From CAYFWT01 sp964346955 (GTDB lineage Bacteria; Patescibacteriota; Minisyncoccia; Portnoybacterales; UBA2143), in assembly GCA_964346955.1 (NCBI GenBank), contig CAYFWT010000009.1, forward strand, positions 1 to 29,777: a DNA stretch of 29,777 nucleotides, in the 5' to 3' direction. Below, in pieces: positions 1 through 7,238 of this stretch. Position 1 is the first letter of the stretch; each line of letters begins with the position of its first letter. The translations under genes were made by a program, and so were the position numbers. The notes below the pieces were generated by a model. It did no database searches and was not told where the DNA came from. It worked only from the letters and a program-made list of their open reading frames with translations.

Positions 1-12
1 CAGCCAGAAGAA

Positions 13-993
13 ATGGAAGGGAGCGGAAAAATAGAAGACGATGGGAATCTAATAAGAGCTTATCTTTGGGAAGCAGGCCAACATTCTCTTTTAAGCCGGG
101 AAAGAGAAAAAGAATTGGCCAAGAAAATTGAGAGCGGCCTGAGAGATAGTCAAGAAGCCATAAAGGAAATGGTAGAGGAAATGGTTAAAGGCAATTTAAG
201 CCAAGAAAAAGGACAAGAATTGGCCAGGAAAATTAAGAGCGGCCTGAGAGATAGCCAAGAAGCCAAAGAGGAAATGGTTAAGAGCAATTTGAGATTAGTG
301 GTTAGTATGGCTAAAAAGTATCATCATAAATGCTCCCATCTAAAGCTGTTAGACTTAATTCAGGAAGGTAATCTTGGTCTTTTAAAGGCAGTGGATAAAT
401 TTGACCATCGCCGAGGTTACAAGTTTTCAACTTATGCCAGCTGGTGGATCCGCCAAGCAATTACTCGGGCTATCCATGACAAAGAGAAAGCTATTCGATT
501 CCCTGTTCACCTGGAAGAGAGACTCAAGCGGCTAAAAAATCTTGAAGTTTCCTATCTTAGTCAAAAGGGACGAATGCCTACCCCTCAAGAAATATCCCGA
601 GAAATGAAAATTCCTCTTAAGAAAGTAAAAAAACTTCATCAAATTGCTAAAGAGCCTCTTTCTTTTGAAACGCCAAAAAGAGGAGAAGATGGAGAAGAGG
701 CTAATCCTTGGAGTGATTCTATCTCTGATGAAAAAGCGACTAATCAAGAAAAGGTGGCTGACCAGCGAACCCTCCGAGAGCAAACTGAGCAAGTTCTTTC
801 TCTTCTTTCTCTTCGAGAAGCAGATATCCTTCGCAAGCGCTTTGGCATAGGTGAGAAACAAGAGTATACTCTTGAAGAAGTAGGCCAGATATATGATATC
901 TGCCGAGAAAGAGTCAGGCAAATTGAAGCAAAAGCTCTGCGAAAGCTTAAACATCCCTCCCGAAGTCGAGAACTTGAAAAGTTCTTGGAGTAA
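13..993 (+). CDS. rpoD: RNA polymerase sigma factor, RpoD/sigma-70 family
   Basis: Promoter-recognition subunit of RNA polymerase. Region 1.2 is at about residues 12-40 (LIRAYLWEAGQHSLLSRERE). Region 2 lies at about 92-165, with the -10 recognition helix FSTYASWWIRQAITRAI. Region 3 covers about 165-245, and region 4 ends in the -35 helix-turn-helix TLEEVGQIYDICRERVRQIE followed by KALRKLKHPSRSRELEKFLE, the classical primary-sigma C-terminus. The protein is short (326 aa) and lacks a long region 1.1. The reading frame is open to the left edge of the window (codons at 1-12 are in frame) and no clear Shine-Dalgarno precedes ATG 13, so the true start may lie outside the window. Residues 34-68 are repeated at 69-93 and beyond (see repeat). 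Promoters in this window with TTGAC(A/C/T) and TATAAT-like boxes fit a housekeeping sigma. Whether this is the only primary sigma of the genome cannot be seen. Confidence 0.93.
   Translation: MEGSGKIEDDGNLIRAYLWEAGQHSLLSREREKELAKKIESGLRDSQEAIKEMVEEMVKGNLSQEKGQELARKIKSGLRDSQEAKEEMVKSNLRLVVSMAKKYHHKCSHLKLLDLIQEGNLGLLKAVDKFDHRRGYKFSTYASWWIRQAITRAIHDKEKAIRFPVHLEERLKRLKNLEVSYLSQKGRMPTPQEISREMKIPLKKVKKLHQIAKEPLSFETPKRGEDGEEANPWSDSISDEKATNQEKVADQRTLREQTEQVLSLLSLREADILRKRFGIGEKQEYTLEEVGQIYDICRERVRQIEAKALRKLKHPSRSRELEKFLE
112..290 (+). repeat. 105-bp tandem duplication inside the sigma factor gene
   Basis: The segment starting GAATTGGCC at 112 recurs at 217, an offset of exactly 105 bp or 35 codons. 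Similarity reaches back to TTAAGCC at 91 and 196. Both copies encode EL(A)(K/R)KI(E/K)SGLRDSQEA followed by EEMVK(G/S)NL. The copies differ by only a few substitutions plus a small local length difference near EMVEEMV, so the duplication looks recent. It lengthens the linker between sigma regions 1.2 and 2. Confidence 0.9.
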
Positions 994-1030
994 AGGGATT
1001 AGCCAAAACCAAGCTAATCCCTTTTATATT
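992..1030 (+). terminator. Rho-independent terminator after the sigma factor gene
   Basis: AAAGGGATTAGC (992-1003) pairs with GCTAATCCCTTT (1013-1024) across a 9-nt loop, followed by a T-rich run. The 5' arm overlaps the stop codon. No T-tract exists on the other side, so it serves the plus strand. Confidence 0.85.
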
Positions 1031-1031
1031 T

Positions 1032-1751
1032 TTAAAGCAACTTTTTAAGGGTCTGGGCATTTTTGATAGCGTAGCCCCCATAGTCATTATTGAAATAAAC
1101 ATAAACATCTTTGTTTTTCAACCATTTTTTGATTTTTTTAGCCCAGTTTTTTAATTCTTTATCAGAATAGTTAGAAGAATAAAGAGAACCAGCCCCGTGA
1201 AACCGAAGATAAACAAAGTCAGCAATAATTTCTTCTTGACAAGGCCAGCGAGGCGAATCAGCAATGCATAAAGCGACCTGATGTTTTTTCAAAAGCTGAT
1301 AGATGGCTGGATTAAACCAACTGGCATGGCGAAATTCAAAACTATATTGATACTTTGAAGGTAAAATTTTTAAAAATCTCTCTAATCTTTTTATATTGAT
1401 TTGCCAACCAGGTGGTAACTGAAATAAAATTGGTCCTAATTTCTGTTTAAGTTCTTTAGCATTGTTAATAAACCTTTGCCAAGGTCCTTTGGTCTCTTTT
1501 AGTTTTTTAATATGAGTGATGTAGCGGCTGGCTTTGGTAGCAAAAATAAAATCTTTGGGGGTGCGCTGGTACCAACCAGCAAATGTTTTAGGCGGAGGCA
1601 AATGATAAAAAGGGTTATTCAGCTCAACTGTCTCAAAATGCTGGCAATAATATTCTAATTGCTTGGCCTTGGCTAAACCCTTGGGATAAAAAACACCATC
1701 TTCCCAATGAGGATAGGAAAAGCCGCTGGTGCCAATATAGAGTTTAGGCAT
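1032..1751 (-). CDS. DUF72 (YecE-like) family protein
   Basis: A 239-residue protein that is clearly DUF72/YecE: it starts KLYIGTSGFSYPHW, has the VELNNPFYHLPPPKTFAGW segment, FIFATKASRYITHIKKL, GPILFQLPPGW, and the C-terminal DFVYLRFHGAG and DVYVYFNNDYGGYAIKNA blocks. The family folds as a TIM barrel and its biochemical role is not settled. Length is normal. It is the last gene of a three-gene operon; its ATG lies 4 nt after the stop of the Mth938-like gene, so translational coupling is likely. No catalytic role is claimed here. Confidence 0.9.
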   Translation of the reverse strand: MPKLYIGTSGFSYPHWEDGVFYPKGLAKAKQLEYYCQHFETVELNNPFYHLPPPKTFAGWYQRTPKDFIFATKASRYITHIKKLKETKGPWQRFINNAKELKQKLGPILFQLPPGWQINIKRLERFLKILPSKYQYSFEFRHASWFNPAIYQLLKKHQVALCIADSPRWPCQEEIIADFVYLRFHGAGSLYSSNYSDKELKNWAKKIKKWLKNKDVYVYFNNDYGGYAIKNAQTLKKLL

Positions 1752-1755
1752 ATTT

Positions 1756-2094
1756 TTAACAAGTTAAATGTAAGGCAGCGACTACTCTTTTCTTTTGAAA
1801 AAGTTGATTATAAATCTGGCAGGCTTTTTTGGTTGGCTCGACAATTAACTCAATATTTTGGGAAGCTAAATATTCTCTAGTCTCAGGCAAAACCTTAACT
1901 AAACCTGAATCACCAGTGCCAATAATTAAAACTTCTGGCTTTTCTCCAACTGCCTCTTCTAAGTCTTCTGGATAAACTTGGTGAGCTTCTCTTCTCCACC
2001 AATTGATTGCTTGGTCAGGACAAACAATCACATCGTTGTCATAACTTTGGCCGTCAATGACAACTTGGCCAAATTTGTAAGAATCTATGCGCAT
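1756..2094 (-). CDS. Mth938-like (DUF498) domain protein
   Basis: A 112-residue single-domain protein. It shows the family pattern: IDSYKFGQVVIDGQSYDNDVIV near the N-terminus, then W..R..H.V.PEDL, then PEVLIIGTGDSGLVKV, then the I.LIVEPTKKACQIYNQL segment. This is the Mth938-like family, named after an archaeal structural-genomics protein and related to the mitochondrial complex I assembly factor NDUFAF3; the bacterial function is unknown. It sits 7 nt after DUF763 and 4 nt before DUF72, so all three are almost certainly co-translated. It could bind a ligand in the GTG loop, but that is only inferred from its appearance. Confidence 0.85.
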   Translation of the reverse strand: MRIDSYKFGQVVIDGQSYDNDVIVCPDQAINWWRREAHQVYPEDLEEAVGEKPEVLIIGTGDSGLVKVLPETREYLASQNIELIVEPTKKACQIYNQLFQKKRVVAALHLTC

Positions 2095-2101
2095 GGCTTT
2101 T

Positions 2102-3232
2102 TTACAGATAATTATTTAATCTTTCTAGGGCCTCTAATTTCTCTTTGTGCCGAAGATTGCTTTTCTTAATTCCTTGTTCCATAACTGCCAATGTTTTATC
2201 ATAAGTGGCCCGGTCAACTGGAAAAGGTGTGCCATCTTTACCTCCGACGGCAAAGGAATATCTAGCCGGGTCTTTGTAAGAGGGCTTAGCCCCATAAATT
2301 ACCTCAGAAACCAGAGATAAAGCTCTGACAGTGCGGGGGCCGACTCCTTTAATTTCAATCAACTTCTCAAAATCTTCTGGCTTAAATTGATGAGCTAAGA
2401 AAATAGTTTTTTTAAGATGCTTGAGGTCAAATTTTTCTTGCTCCACTGGATGATGATAAAACTCAAGATTGGGCATCTCCATTAAAGTTAGCTGTCCCTC
2501 TTTTTTCTTTTGGATTAAACTGATGTCTTTTAGAAAAGCTTTGGGCCCATCTTTGACTAACTCAGTAGAAATTTGCCGATTACCTCTACTTTCTTTAGCG
2601 GTTAAATTAAGAGGCTTAACTTTAACTTGAGAAGCAATACCAGAATGGGGCTCCTCCACAAAATCCTTTTGCCCTGAACGACTTCGCAGGGTTGAGGAGA
2701 GCCAGTGATAACGACGGGCTTTTTTTAATGAAGTACTCATCCCTTGCTGGACAACTGACCAAGAACCAGATTTGGTAAAAATCAAATTATGGTGATAGAG
2801 CTGAAAGCCATCTTGTAAAACCGTATTATCTACCTTAGCACTCATTTTACTGGCCTTAACTAATTGGTCAATCTTAGCTAAGGGGAAGCTCAAAAACTCT
2901 CCCCATTCTTCAATATTTTGAGGAGTCTTCATGGAAGTCTTGCCCTTGCCGCCACAAACAAAAATCCCCAAATCATTTTCTAGTCCAGCTACCCCCATTT
3001 TAAGAGCGCCTAAAGTAGTTGTCGTTAGACCCGAAGAATTCCAATCAAATCCTGAAACACAGCCAAAAGACTGAAACCAAACTGGGTCAGCTAACCGTTT
3101 CAAAAACTCTTCTGGCCCGAATTCCTCAACAATAGCAATACTAATCCCGCGGGCTAAGCGAGTCATTCTCTCAAAAAGCCAGCGAGGGCATCGGCCATAA
3201 TCAAGTGGTACCGTAGCAATACCTGTTTTCAT
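2102..3232 (-). CDS. DUF763 domain protein with a helix-hairpin-helix-like motif
   Basis: A 376-residue protein beginning KTGIATVPLDYGRCPRWLFERM, typical of DUF763, with SFGCVSGFDWNSSGLTTTTLG and FVCGGKGKTSMKTP. The C-terminal part carries FEKLIEIKGVGPRTVRALSL, which reads as a helix-hairpin-helix DNA-binding motif, followed by DPARYSFAVGGKDGTPFPVD. Function is unknown; a DNA-related role is inferred from the HhH. First gene of the DUF763/Mth938/DUF72 operon. The start is ATG with AGGAAA about 9 nt upstream. Odd feature: between ARRYHWLS and DFVEEPHSGI there is an apparent insertion STLRSRSGQ encoded by a palindromic repeat (2672-2691). Its upstream region begins directly after the terminator of the next operon. 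Confidence 0.88.
   Translation of the reverse strand: MKTGIATVPLDYGRCPRWLFERMTRLARGISIAIVEEFGPEEFLKRLADPVWFQSFGCVSGFDWNSSGLTTTTLGALKMGVAGLENDLGIFVCGGKGKTSMKTPQNIEEWGEFLSFPLAKIDQLVKASKMSAKVDNTVLQDGFQLYHHNLIFTKSGSWSVVQQGMSTSLKKARRYHWLSSTLRSRSGQKDFVEEPHSGIASQVKVKPLNLTAKESRGNRQISTELVKDGPKAFLKDISLIQKKKEGQLTLMEMPNLEFYHHPVEQEKFDLKHLKKTIFLAHQFKPEDFEKLIEIKGVGPRTVRALSLVSEVIYGAKPSYKDPARYSFAVGGKDGTPFPVDRATYDKTLAVMEQGIKKSNLRHKEKLEALERLNNYL
2672..2691. repeat. palindromic repeat-like insertion inside DUF763 gene
   Basis: CCCTG and CAGGG bracket 10 nt (CCCTGAACGACTTCGCAGGG). It resembles, but does not match, the CCTGAGC/GTCGAAGG elements found elsewhere in the window. On the coding strand it yields a Ser/Arg-rich stretch that looks like an added loop in the protein. 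Assignment as a dispersed repeat is tentative because only one copy of this exact form is present here. Confidence 0.4.
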
Positions 3233-3260
3233 GTTTTATTTCCTATTCTATCCTTTCTCC

Positions 3261-3266
3261 ATTATA
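3261..3266 (-). promoter_or_regulatory. candidate -10 box for the DUF763 operon
   Basis: TATAAT on the minus strand lies 29 nt before the DUF763 ATG, immediately downstream of the pyrB-operon terminator. No good -35 hexamer is visible at 16-18 nt, so this is a partial promoter call. Confidence 0.4.
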
Positions 3267-3280
3267 CTACCCTCCCCCCA

Positions 3281-3317
3281 AAGAAAAAAGCCATCAATTG
3301 CTTGCTGAATTGATGGC
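3281..3317 (-). terminator. Rho-independent terminator of the pyrB operon
   Basis: On the minus strand GCCATCAATT arms (3290-3299 and 3308-3317) form a perfect 10-bp stem with an 8-nt loop, followed by a U-rich run (3281-3289). It closes the aspartate carbamoyltransferase and small-ORF unit. Confidence 0.9.
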
Positions 3318-3340
3318 CAGTAAATGAAAAGTTTTTGCAG

Positions 3341-3661
3341 TTAAATGAAAGGTTCTAATTCTTCTGCCATTTCCTCCACCTCTGGAGGGTTCTTTTTTTT
3401 GCTACGGAACCGCTTCCCCTTATTGTTTCTTTCTTTCAGTCGATCAGGGTATCTTTCTTTTAAAGAAAGAGCTTTTTTATGGATATAGCCATTCTCCTGG
3501 TCTTCGAGGGAAAAGTTCTTTCGGCAAACGGGGGCAGTAAAAGAAAATGTGTTTCCCCTTAAGCCTCCTAAAGATGATATCTGAGCTATTACAGCCAGAA
3601 CATCTGTAATCATAATCTTCCATTTCTTCTCTCCTTTCTCCAGAAGACAATCTTCAACCAC
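3341..3661 (-). CDS. small hypothetical protein downstream of pyrB
   Basis: 106 codons if the GTG at 3661 is the start, preceded by AGAGGAG at close spacing. An in-frame ATG 16 codons later would give 90 residues and lies behind a GGAGAAAGGAG stretch. The product has a mildly hydrophobic N-terminal third (MITDVLAVIAQISSLGG), one cysteine, then a strongly charged Lys/Arg/Glu-rich tail (KERYPDRLKERNNKGKRF). I recognise no family. It is not PyrI: there is no zinc-binding four-Cys domain. It lies 9 nt after the aspartate carbamoyltransferase stop and before the shared terminator, so it is co-transcribed. It could be an accessory partner or a lineage-specific protein of unrelated function. Confidence 0.6.
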   Translation of the reverse strand: MVEDCLLEKGEKKWKIMITDVLAVIAQISSLGGLRGNTFSFTAPVCRKNFSLEDQENGYIHKKALSLKERYPDRLKERNNKGKRFRSKKKNPPEVEEMAEELEPFI

Positions 3662-3670
3662 GGCTCCTCT

Positions 3671-4813
3671 TTAAGGCGAACTCATTTGATAATCCAAGAT
3701 TTCCTTCTCTTTGCCAAAGATAACCGCAATCAAAGCTACCCGTATCCACATGCCATTTCTTTCCTGGCGCCAGAAGACAACCCGCGAGTCGCTGGAGTAG
3801 CCAACCTCCTCTTCAATCTCATCTCTTTTGGGCAGAGGATGCATCAAGACAGCATCTTTCTTCATCCATTCTAAATACTCTTTCTTGAATCTGTATTTTG
3901 GGCCAATCGGTTGCCGAAACTTTAATCGAACAGGCACGCCCTTTCCTTTGATATGTTTCTCATCCCATTCATCTTGGACGCGGGTCATGTAAATGGCATC
4001 AGCTAAAGGAATTACCTCCTCCAAATCATCCTCTTCCTGACAAAAAATGTCATGGCGGTCAAGGAAATCTTTAATGTCATCCCTCATCCTTAAATGGGGC
4101 GGCGAGACAAAAAACAATTCTACTCCCTGATAATTCTTCATCAAATAAGAAAGGGAGCGGACTGTCCTGCCTCTGGCCAAATCACCAACCATAACAATAG
4201 TCCGACCATCTATTTGCCCATCAAAGGATTTGTAAAGGGTGTAAATATCAAGCAAGGCTTGAGTGGGATGTTGGTCTTTACCTGAACCCCCGTTGATAAT
4301 AGGGATACGTCGATCAGACTTATTTAAGACCCAGGCCCCTAATTCTGCTGACCCCTCATGAGGGTGCCTCATGACCACCAAATCCACATAACTGCTGAAA
4401 GTCCTGATCGAATCTTCCAAGGTCTCACCTTTGGCTTCGGAAGAGGTACTCGGGTCACGAATGTCGCGAATGCCCATGCCTAATACTTCCTGAGCTGTTT
4501 GGAAAGAGAGAAATGTTCTGGTACTGGGTTGAGCGAAAAAATTTAGGGCATAGGTCCCAAAAAGCAAGCTCTTTAGAAATTCTCTCCCCTCCTTTCTATC
4601 TTTATTGATTAGCCTGGCCTTCTCGGCTACCTGACAAAGCAAGTCCAAATTCTCCCGGTTAAACTGCTGAGCAAACAAGACATGGAAAGGATTACCATTG
4701 GGGTTGTTTAAGAAAGGGACTTTCTCTCTGTCCTCCATAGCGGAAAAATCTTTCCAGCTCATCTCTTGAGCCATTCTCTCAACCTTTTTGCTAGGCCAAC
4801 TTTCTCCTGCCAT
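3671..4813 (-). CDS. pyrB: aspartate carbamoyltransferase catalytic chain, N-terminally extended
   Basis: Condenses carbamoyl phosphate with L-aspartate, the committed step of pyrimidine synthesis, in the cytoplasm. Visible active-site motifs: carbamoyl-phosphate loop PSTRTFLSF; mobile loop SSEAKGETLED carrying the Ser and Lys of the 80s loop; MRHPHEGSA; DQHPTQALLD; GDLARGRTVRSL; MTRVQDEW; HPLPKRDEI. All key positions appear intact. At 380 aa it is about 70 residues longer than the typical catalytic chain, with an extra N-terminal segment of about 45 residues (rich in Lys, Glu, Ser, Met). The ATG has a strong GAGGAGG 7-10 nt upstream, so the extension is real. No pyrI, pyrC or other pyrimidine gene is next to it; only a small unknown ORF follows before a terminator. 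Confidence 0.93.
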   Translation of the reverse strand: MAGESWPSKKVERMAQEMSWKDFSAMEDREKVPFLNNPNGNPFHVLFAQQFNRENLDLLCQVAEKARLINKDRKEGREFLKSLLFGTYALNFFAQPSTRTFLSFQTAQEVLGMGIRDIRDPSTSSEAKGETLEDSIRTFSSYVDLVVMRHPHEGSAELGAWVLNKSDRRIPIINGGSGKDQHPTQALLDIYTLYKSFDGQIDGRTIVMVGDLARGRTVRSLSYLMKNYQGVELFFVSPPHLRMRDDIKDFLDRHDIFCQEEDDLEEVIPLADAIYMTRVQDEWDEKHIKGKGVPVRLKFRQPIGPKYRFKKEYLEWMKKDAVLMHPLPKRDEIEEEVGYSSDSRVVFWRQERNGMWIRVALIAVIFGKEKEILDYQMSSP

Positions 4814-4865
4814 CTTTCTTTTCCTCCTCTTTAAGGGTTGAAATGTTAAAGACCTTACCTAATAC

Positions 4866-4892
4866 TTAATATAAAATTCATCTATCTGTCAA
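4866..4892 (-). promoter_or_regulatory. candidate promoter for pyrB
   Basis: A perfect -35 TTGACA (minus strand, 4887-4892) is followed by AT-rich sequence with TATTAA at a 15-nt spacing (4866-4871); TATATT at 13 nt is an alternative. The -10 assignment is uncertain because the spacings are short. Confidence 0.45.
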
Positions 4893-4964
4893 GCAAGCTA
4901 AACAACTTGATTAATTGTATTCTTATTCATAGACTTAAAATGATAATCCCATCCTAATTTCGCT

Positions 4965-7238
4965 ATGAAAAAAAGTTTTGTTTTTTCTTTATTTATTCTC
5001 GGCTTTAGTTCGTTGATTGGCCAGATTATTCTCCTAAGGGAATTGATGGTTAGTTTTTATGGTAATGAGTTTTTCCTTGGTCTGGTTTTGGCAGTTTGGC
5101 TTTTCTGGGTAGCTCTGGGAAGCTTTCACTTAGCTAAATTATTTAAAAAAATCAAAGATTGGCTAAGAATCGTTTTAAGCTGCCATCTTTTGGTGGCTCT
5201 TTTTTTGCCTCTTTTAATTTCTTTAGTCAGATTAGCTAAAAGCTGGACCCCAGTGGTTGGTCAAATCCCTGATTTATTACCCACCTTAATCTTGGCTATT
5301 TTAATTCCGGCTCCTCTTTGCTTAATCTTGGGCCTCCAGTTTACGGCCACCACCAGGTACTTAGGCCAACTTGCTCAATCGGTTAATCGGGCTTACTTTA
5401 TTGAATCAATTGGCTTTGTCTTAGCTGGACTATTTTTTAGTTATTTTTTGGTTCTTTTTAATGTCTGGCTAGCTATTTCTCTTTTGGCTACCCTTAATTG
5501 TTTGGCGGTTCTAGTTATTCTGCTAGCTTTCCCCAAAAGAAAATATCTCTTTTTTAAAATAGTTGGCTTATTTTTAATCTTCATTTTTGCTTCCTTGAGT
5601 TTGCCCCAAATTAGCCAACCCCTAGATTATCAAACCCAAAGCTGGCGTTTTCCCAAACAAAATTTAATTAAAGTAACTAACTCACCTTACGGGCAATTAG
5701 CGGTTACTCAGTCAATTGAGGTTGAGCAATACAATTTTTATGAAAGCGGTCTTTGGCTAGCTTCCACCCAAGAGCTGCCTTTTAATGAATCACTGGCTCA
5801 TTTCCCTCTGTTGGCCCATCCTCAGCCCAAAAATATTCTTTTAATTGGTCATGGGTTCCAAGGCCTAATTAAAGAAATATTAAAGCATCAACCAGAACGA
5901 GTTTATTATTTAGAACTTGACCCTTGGTTGGTTAAAACTGTCTTTGCTTATTTACCCAATCATCTCCAGAAAGTTCTCCGAGACCAAAAAGTTACTATCA
6001 TTAGTCAAGATGGTCGCTATTTTTTGAAGCAGCCAGCCCCAGAGAAATTTGATTTAGTCCTGGTTAATCTAGCTGATCCTTCAACTGCTCTGCTTAATCG
6101 ATTCTATACTCAAGAATGTTTTAAAGAAATCAAAAACCAGCTTAAAGAATCGGGTATCTTGGCCATCTATCTCTCTTTTTCACCTAATTACCAAAACCAA
6201 GATTTAATTAAATTAGAGGCCTCAATTTATCAGACTCTTAAAAAAGTTTTTCCGGAAATAATCATCTTACCTGAAGAAGGGACGGTTATTTTCTTGGCCA
6301 CTTCTTCAAAAGATATTTTAACTAATAATTCTGGTCCTCTTATTGAAAGATGGCTAGAGAGAAATCTCCAAACTAAATTTATCAACCCTCAATATCTTGA
6401 CTATGTTTTAACTGATGAGCGAGTCGAGATGCTCAATGAAATTTTAACTAAAGAAAAAGCTAAAATTAACCGTGATACTTGGCCAATTAGTTATGCTTAT
6501 AACTTCCTCTTCTGGACAAACTACTTTCATCCTCAATTAGCTGATTCCCTGCGATTATCTTTGGGAATTGAGTTTTGGTGGTTAGTCGTCCTGCTTTTAT
6601 TTTTAGCCGCCCTAATTTCTCTTCTTAACAAAAAGATTAAGCAAAACAAAATTCTCTGGATAGCTATGGCCGTTGGTGGTTTTTCACTAATGAGTATAGA
6701 AATCGTCCTGATTTTTGCTTTTCAATCTTTCTTTGGCTATCTTTATTATCGCTTGGCCCTTTTGATTGCTCTTTTTATGCTCGGCTTGGCTGGCGGGACC
6801 TGGCTGGCCATTAAACAGCTTCAAAAAAGAAGGCCTCGCTTCTTAAAGACTAATCTCTCTTCCATAGTTCTGCTTCATCTTTTCATCCTTGGCTATGCTC
6901 TTTTAATCTATTTCTTTTTCTGGGGCAATCTTTTTGCTCAGGTCAATTTATTTTTAAGTCGCGATATTATCTTTTCTCTTTTGGCTATTATCATTGGCGG
7001 ATTAGTTGGTTTAGAATTTGCTTATGCTAACTATCTTTATCAATCTAAAGGCCAGTCCAAACAAAAAAAGCCTTTTCATCCAGGCTTCATTTACAGCGCT
7101 GACCTTTTTGGTTCTTGTTTAGGCGCCCTTTTAGCCGCTCTTTTCCTTATCCCTCTTTTAGGAATTCTTCAAACTTTATTAGTCTTAGCAGGAATTAATC
7201 TCTTAGTGATTACTCTTCTCCAAAAACCTCAGCCGTAA
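4965..7238 (+). CDS. polytopic membrane protein with a spermidine-synthase-like domain
   Basis: 757 residues. An N-terminal block of about seven hydrophobic helices (residues about 5-210, starting FVFSLFILGFSSLIGQIILL) precedes a soluble Rossmann-like domain (about 225-430) resembling spermidine synthase: NSPYGQLAV, degenerate glycine loop LLIGHGFQGLIKEIL, acidic ribose-binding YYLELDP, QDGRYFL, and LVLVNLADPSTALLNRFYTQECF. A second membrane block follows (about 540-755, with GGLVGLEFAYANYLY and a terminal five- or six-helix bundle). This is the fused MFS-like/spermidine synthase architecture. In true aminopropyltransferases the segment is D-x-x-D-P with the first Asp catalytic; here it is N-L-A-D-P, so polyamine synthesis is doubtful and the substrate is unknown. 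It ends convergently with the Memo-AMMECR1 gene, the two overlapping by 29 nt. No strong Shine-Dalgarno precedes the ATG. Confidence 0.85.
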   Translation: MKKSFVFSLFILGFSSLIGQIILLRELMVSFYGNEFFLGLVLAVWLFWVALGSFHLAKLFKKIKDWLRIVLSCHLLVALFLPLLISLVRLAKSWTPVVGQIPDLLPTLILAILIPAPLCLILGLQFTATTRYLGQLAQSVNRAYFIESIGFVLAGLFFSYFLVLFNVWLAISLLATLNCLAVLVILLAFPKRKYLFFKIVGLFLIFIFASLSLPQISQPLDYQTQSWRFPKQNLIKVTNSPYGQLAVTQSIEVEQYNFYESGLWLASTQELPFNESLAHFPLLAHPQPKNILLIGHGFQGLIKEILKHQPERVYYLELDPWLVKTVFAYLPNHLQKVLRDQKVTIISQDGRYFLKQPAPEKFDLVLVNLADPSTALLNRFYTQECFKEIKNQLKESGILAIYLSFSPNYQNQDLIKLEASIYQTLKKVFPEIIILPEEGTVIFLATSSKDILTNNSGPLIERWLERNLQTKFINPQYLDYVLTDERVEMLNEILTKEKAKINRDTWPISYAYNFLFWTNYFHPQLADSLRLSLGIEFWWLVVLLLFLAALISLLNKKIKQNKILWIAMAVGGFSLMSIEIVLIFAFQSFFGYLYYRLALLIALFMLGLAGGTWLAIKQLQKRRPRFLKTNLSSIVLLHLFILGYALLIYFFFWGNLFAQVNLFLSRDIIFSLLAIIIGGLVGLEFAYANYLYQSKGQSKQKKPFHPGFIYSADLFGSCLGALLAALFLIPLLGILQTLLVLAGINLLVITLLQKPQP

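Noticed and set aside
532..954. Minus-strand 140-codon frame over the sigma factor gene.
   Set aside because: Antisense shadow of a well-conserved sigma factor with Phe/Leu-rich meaningless composition.
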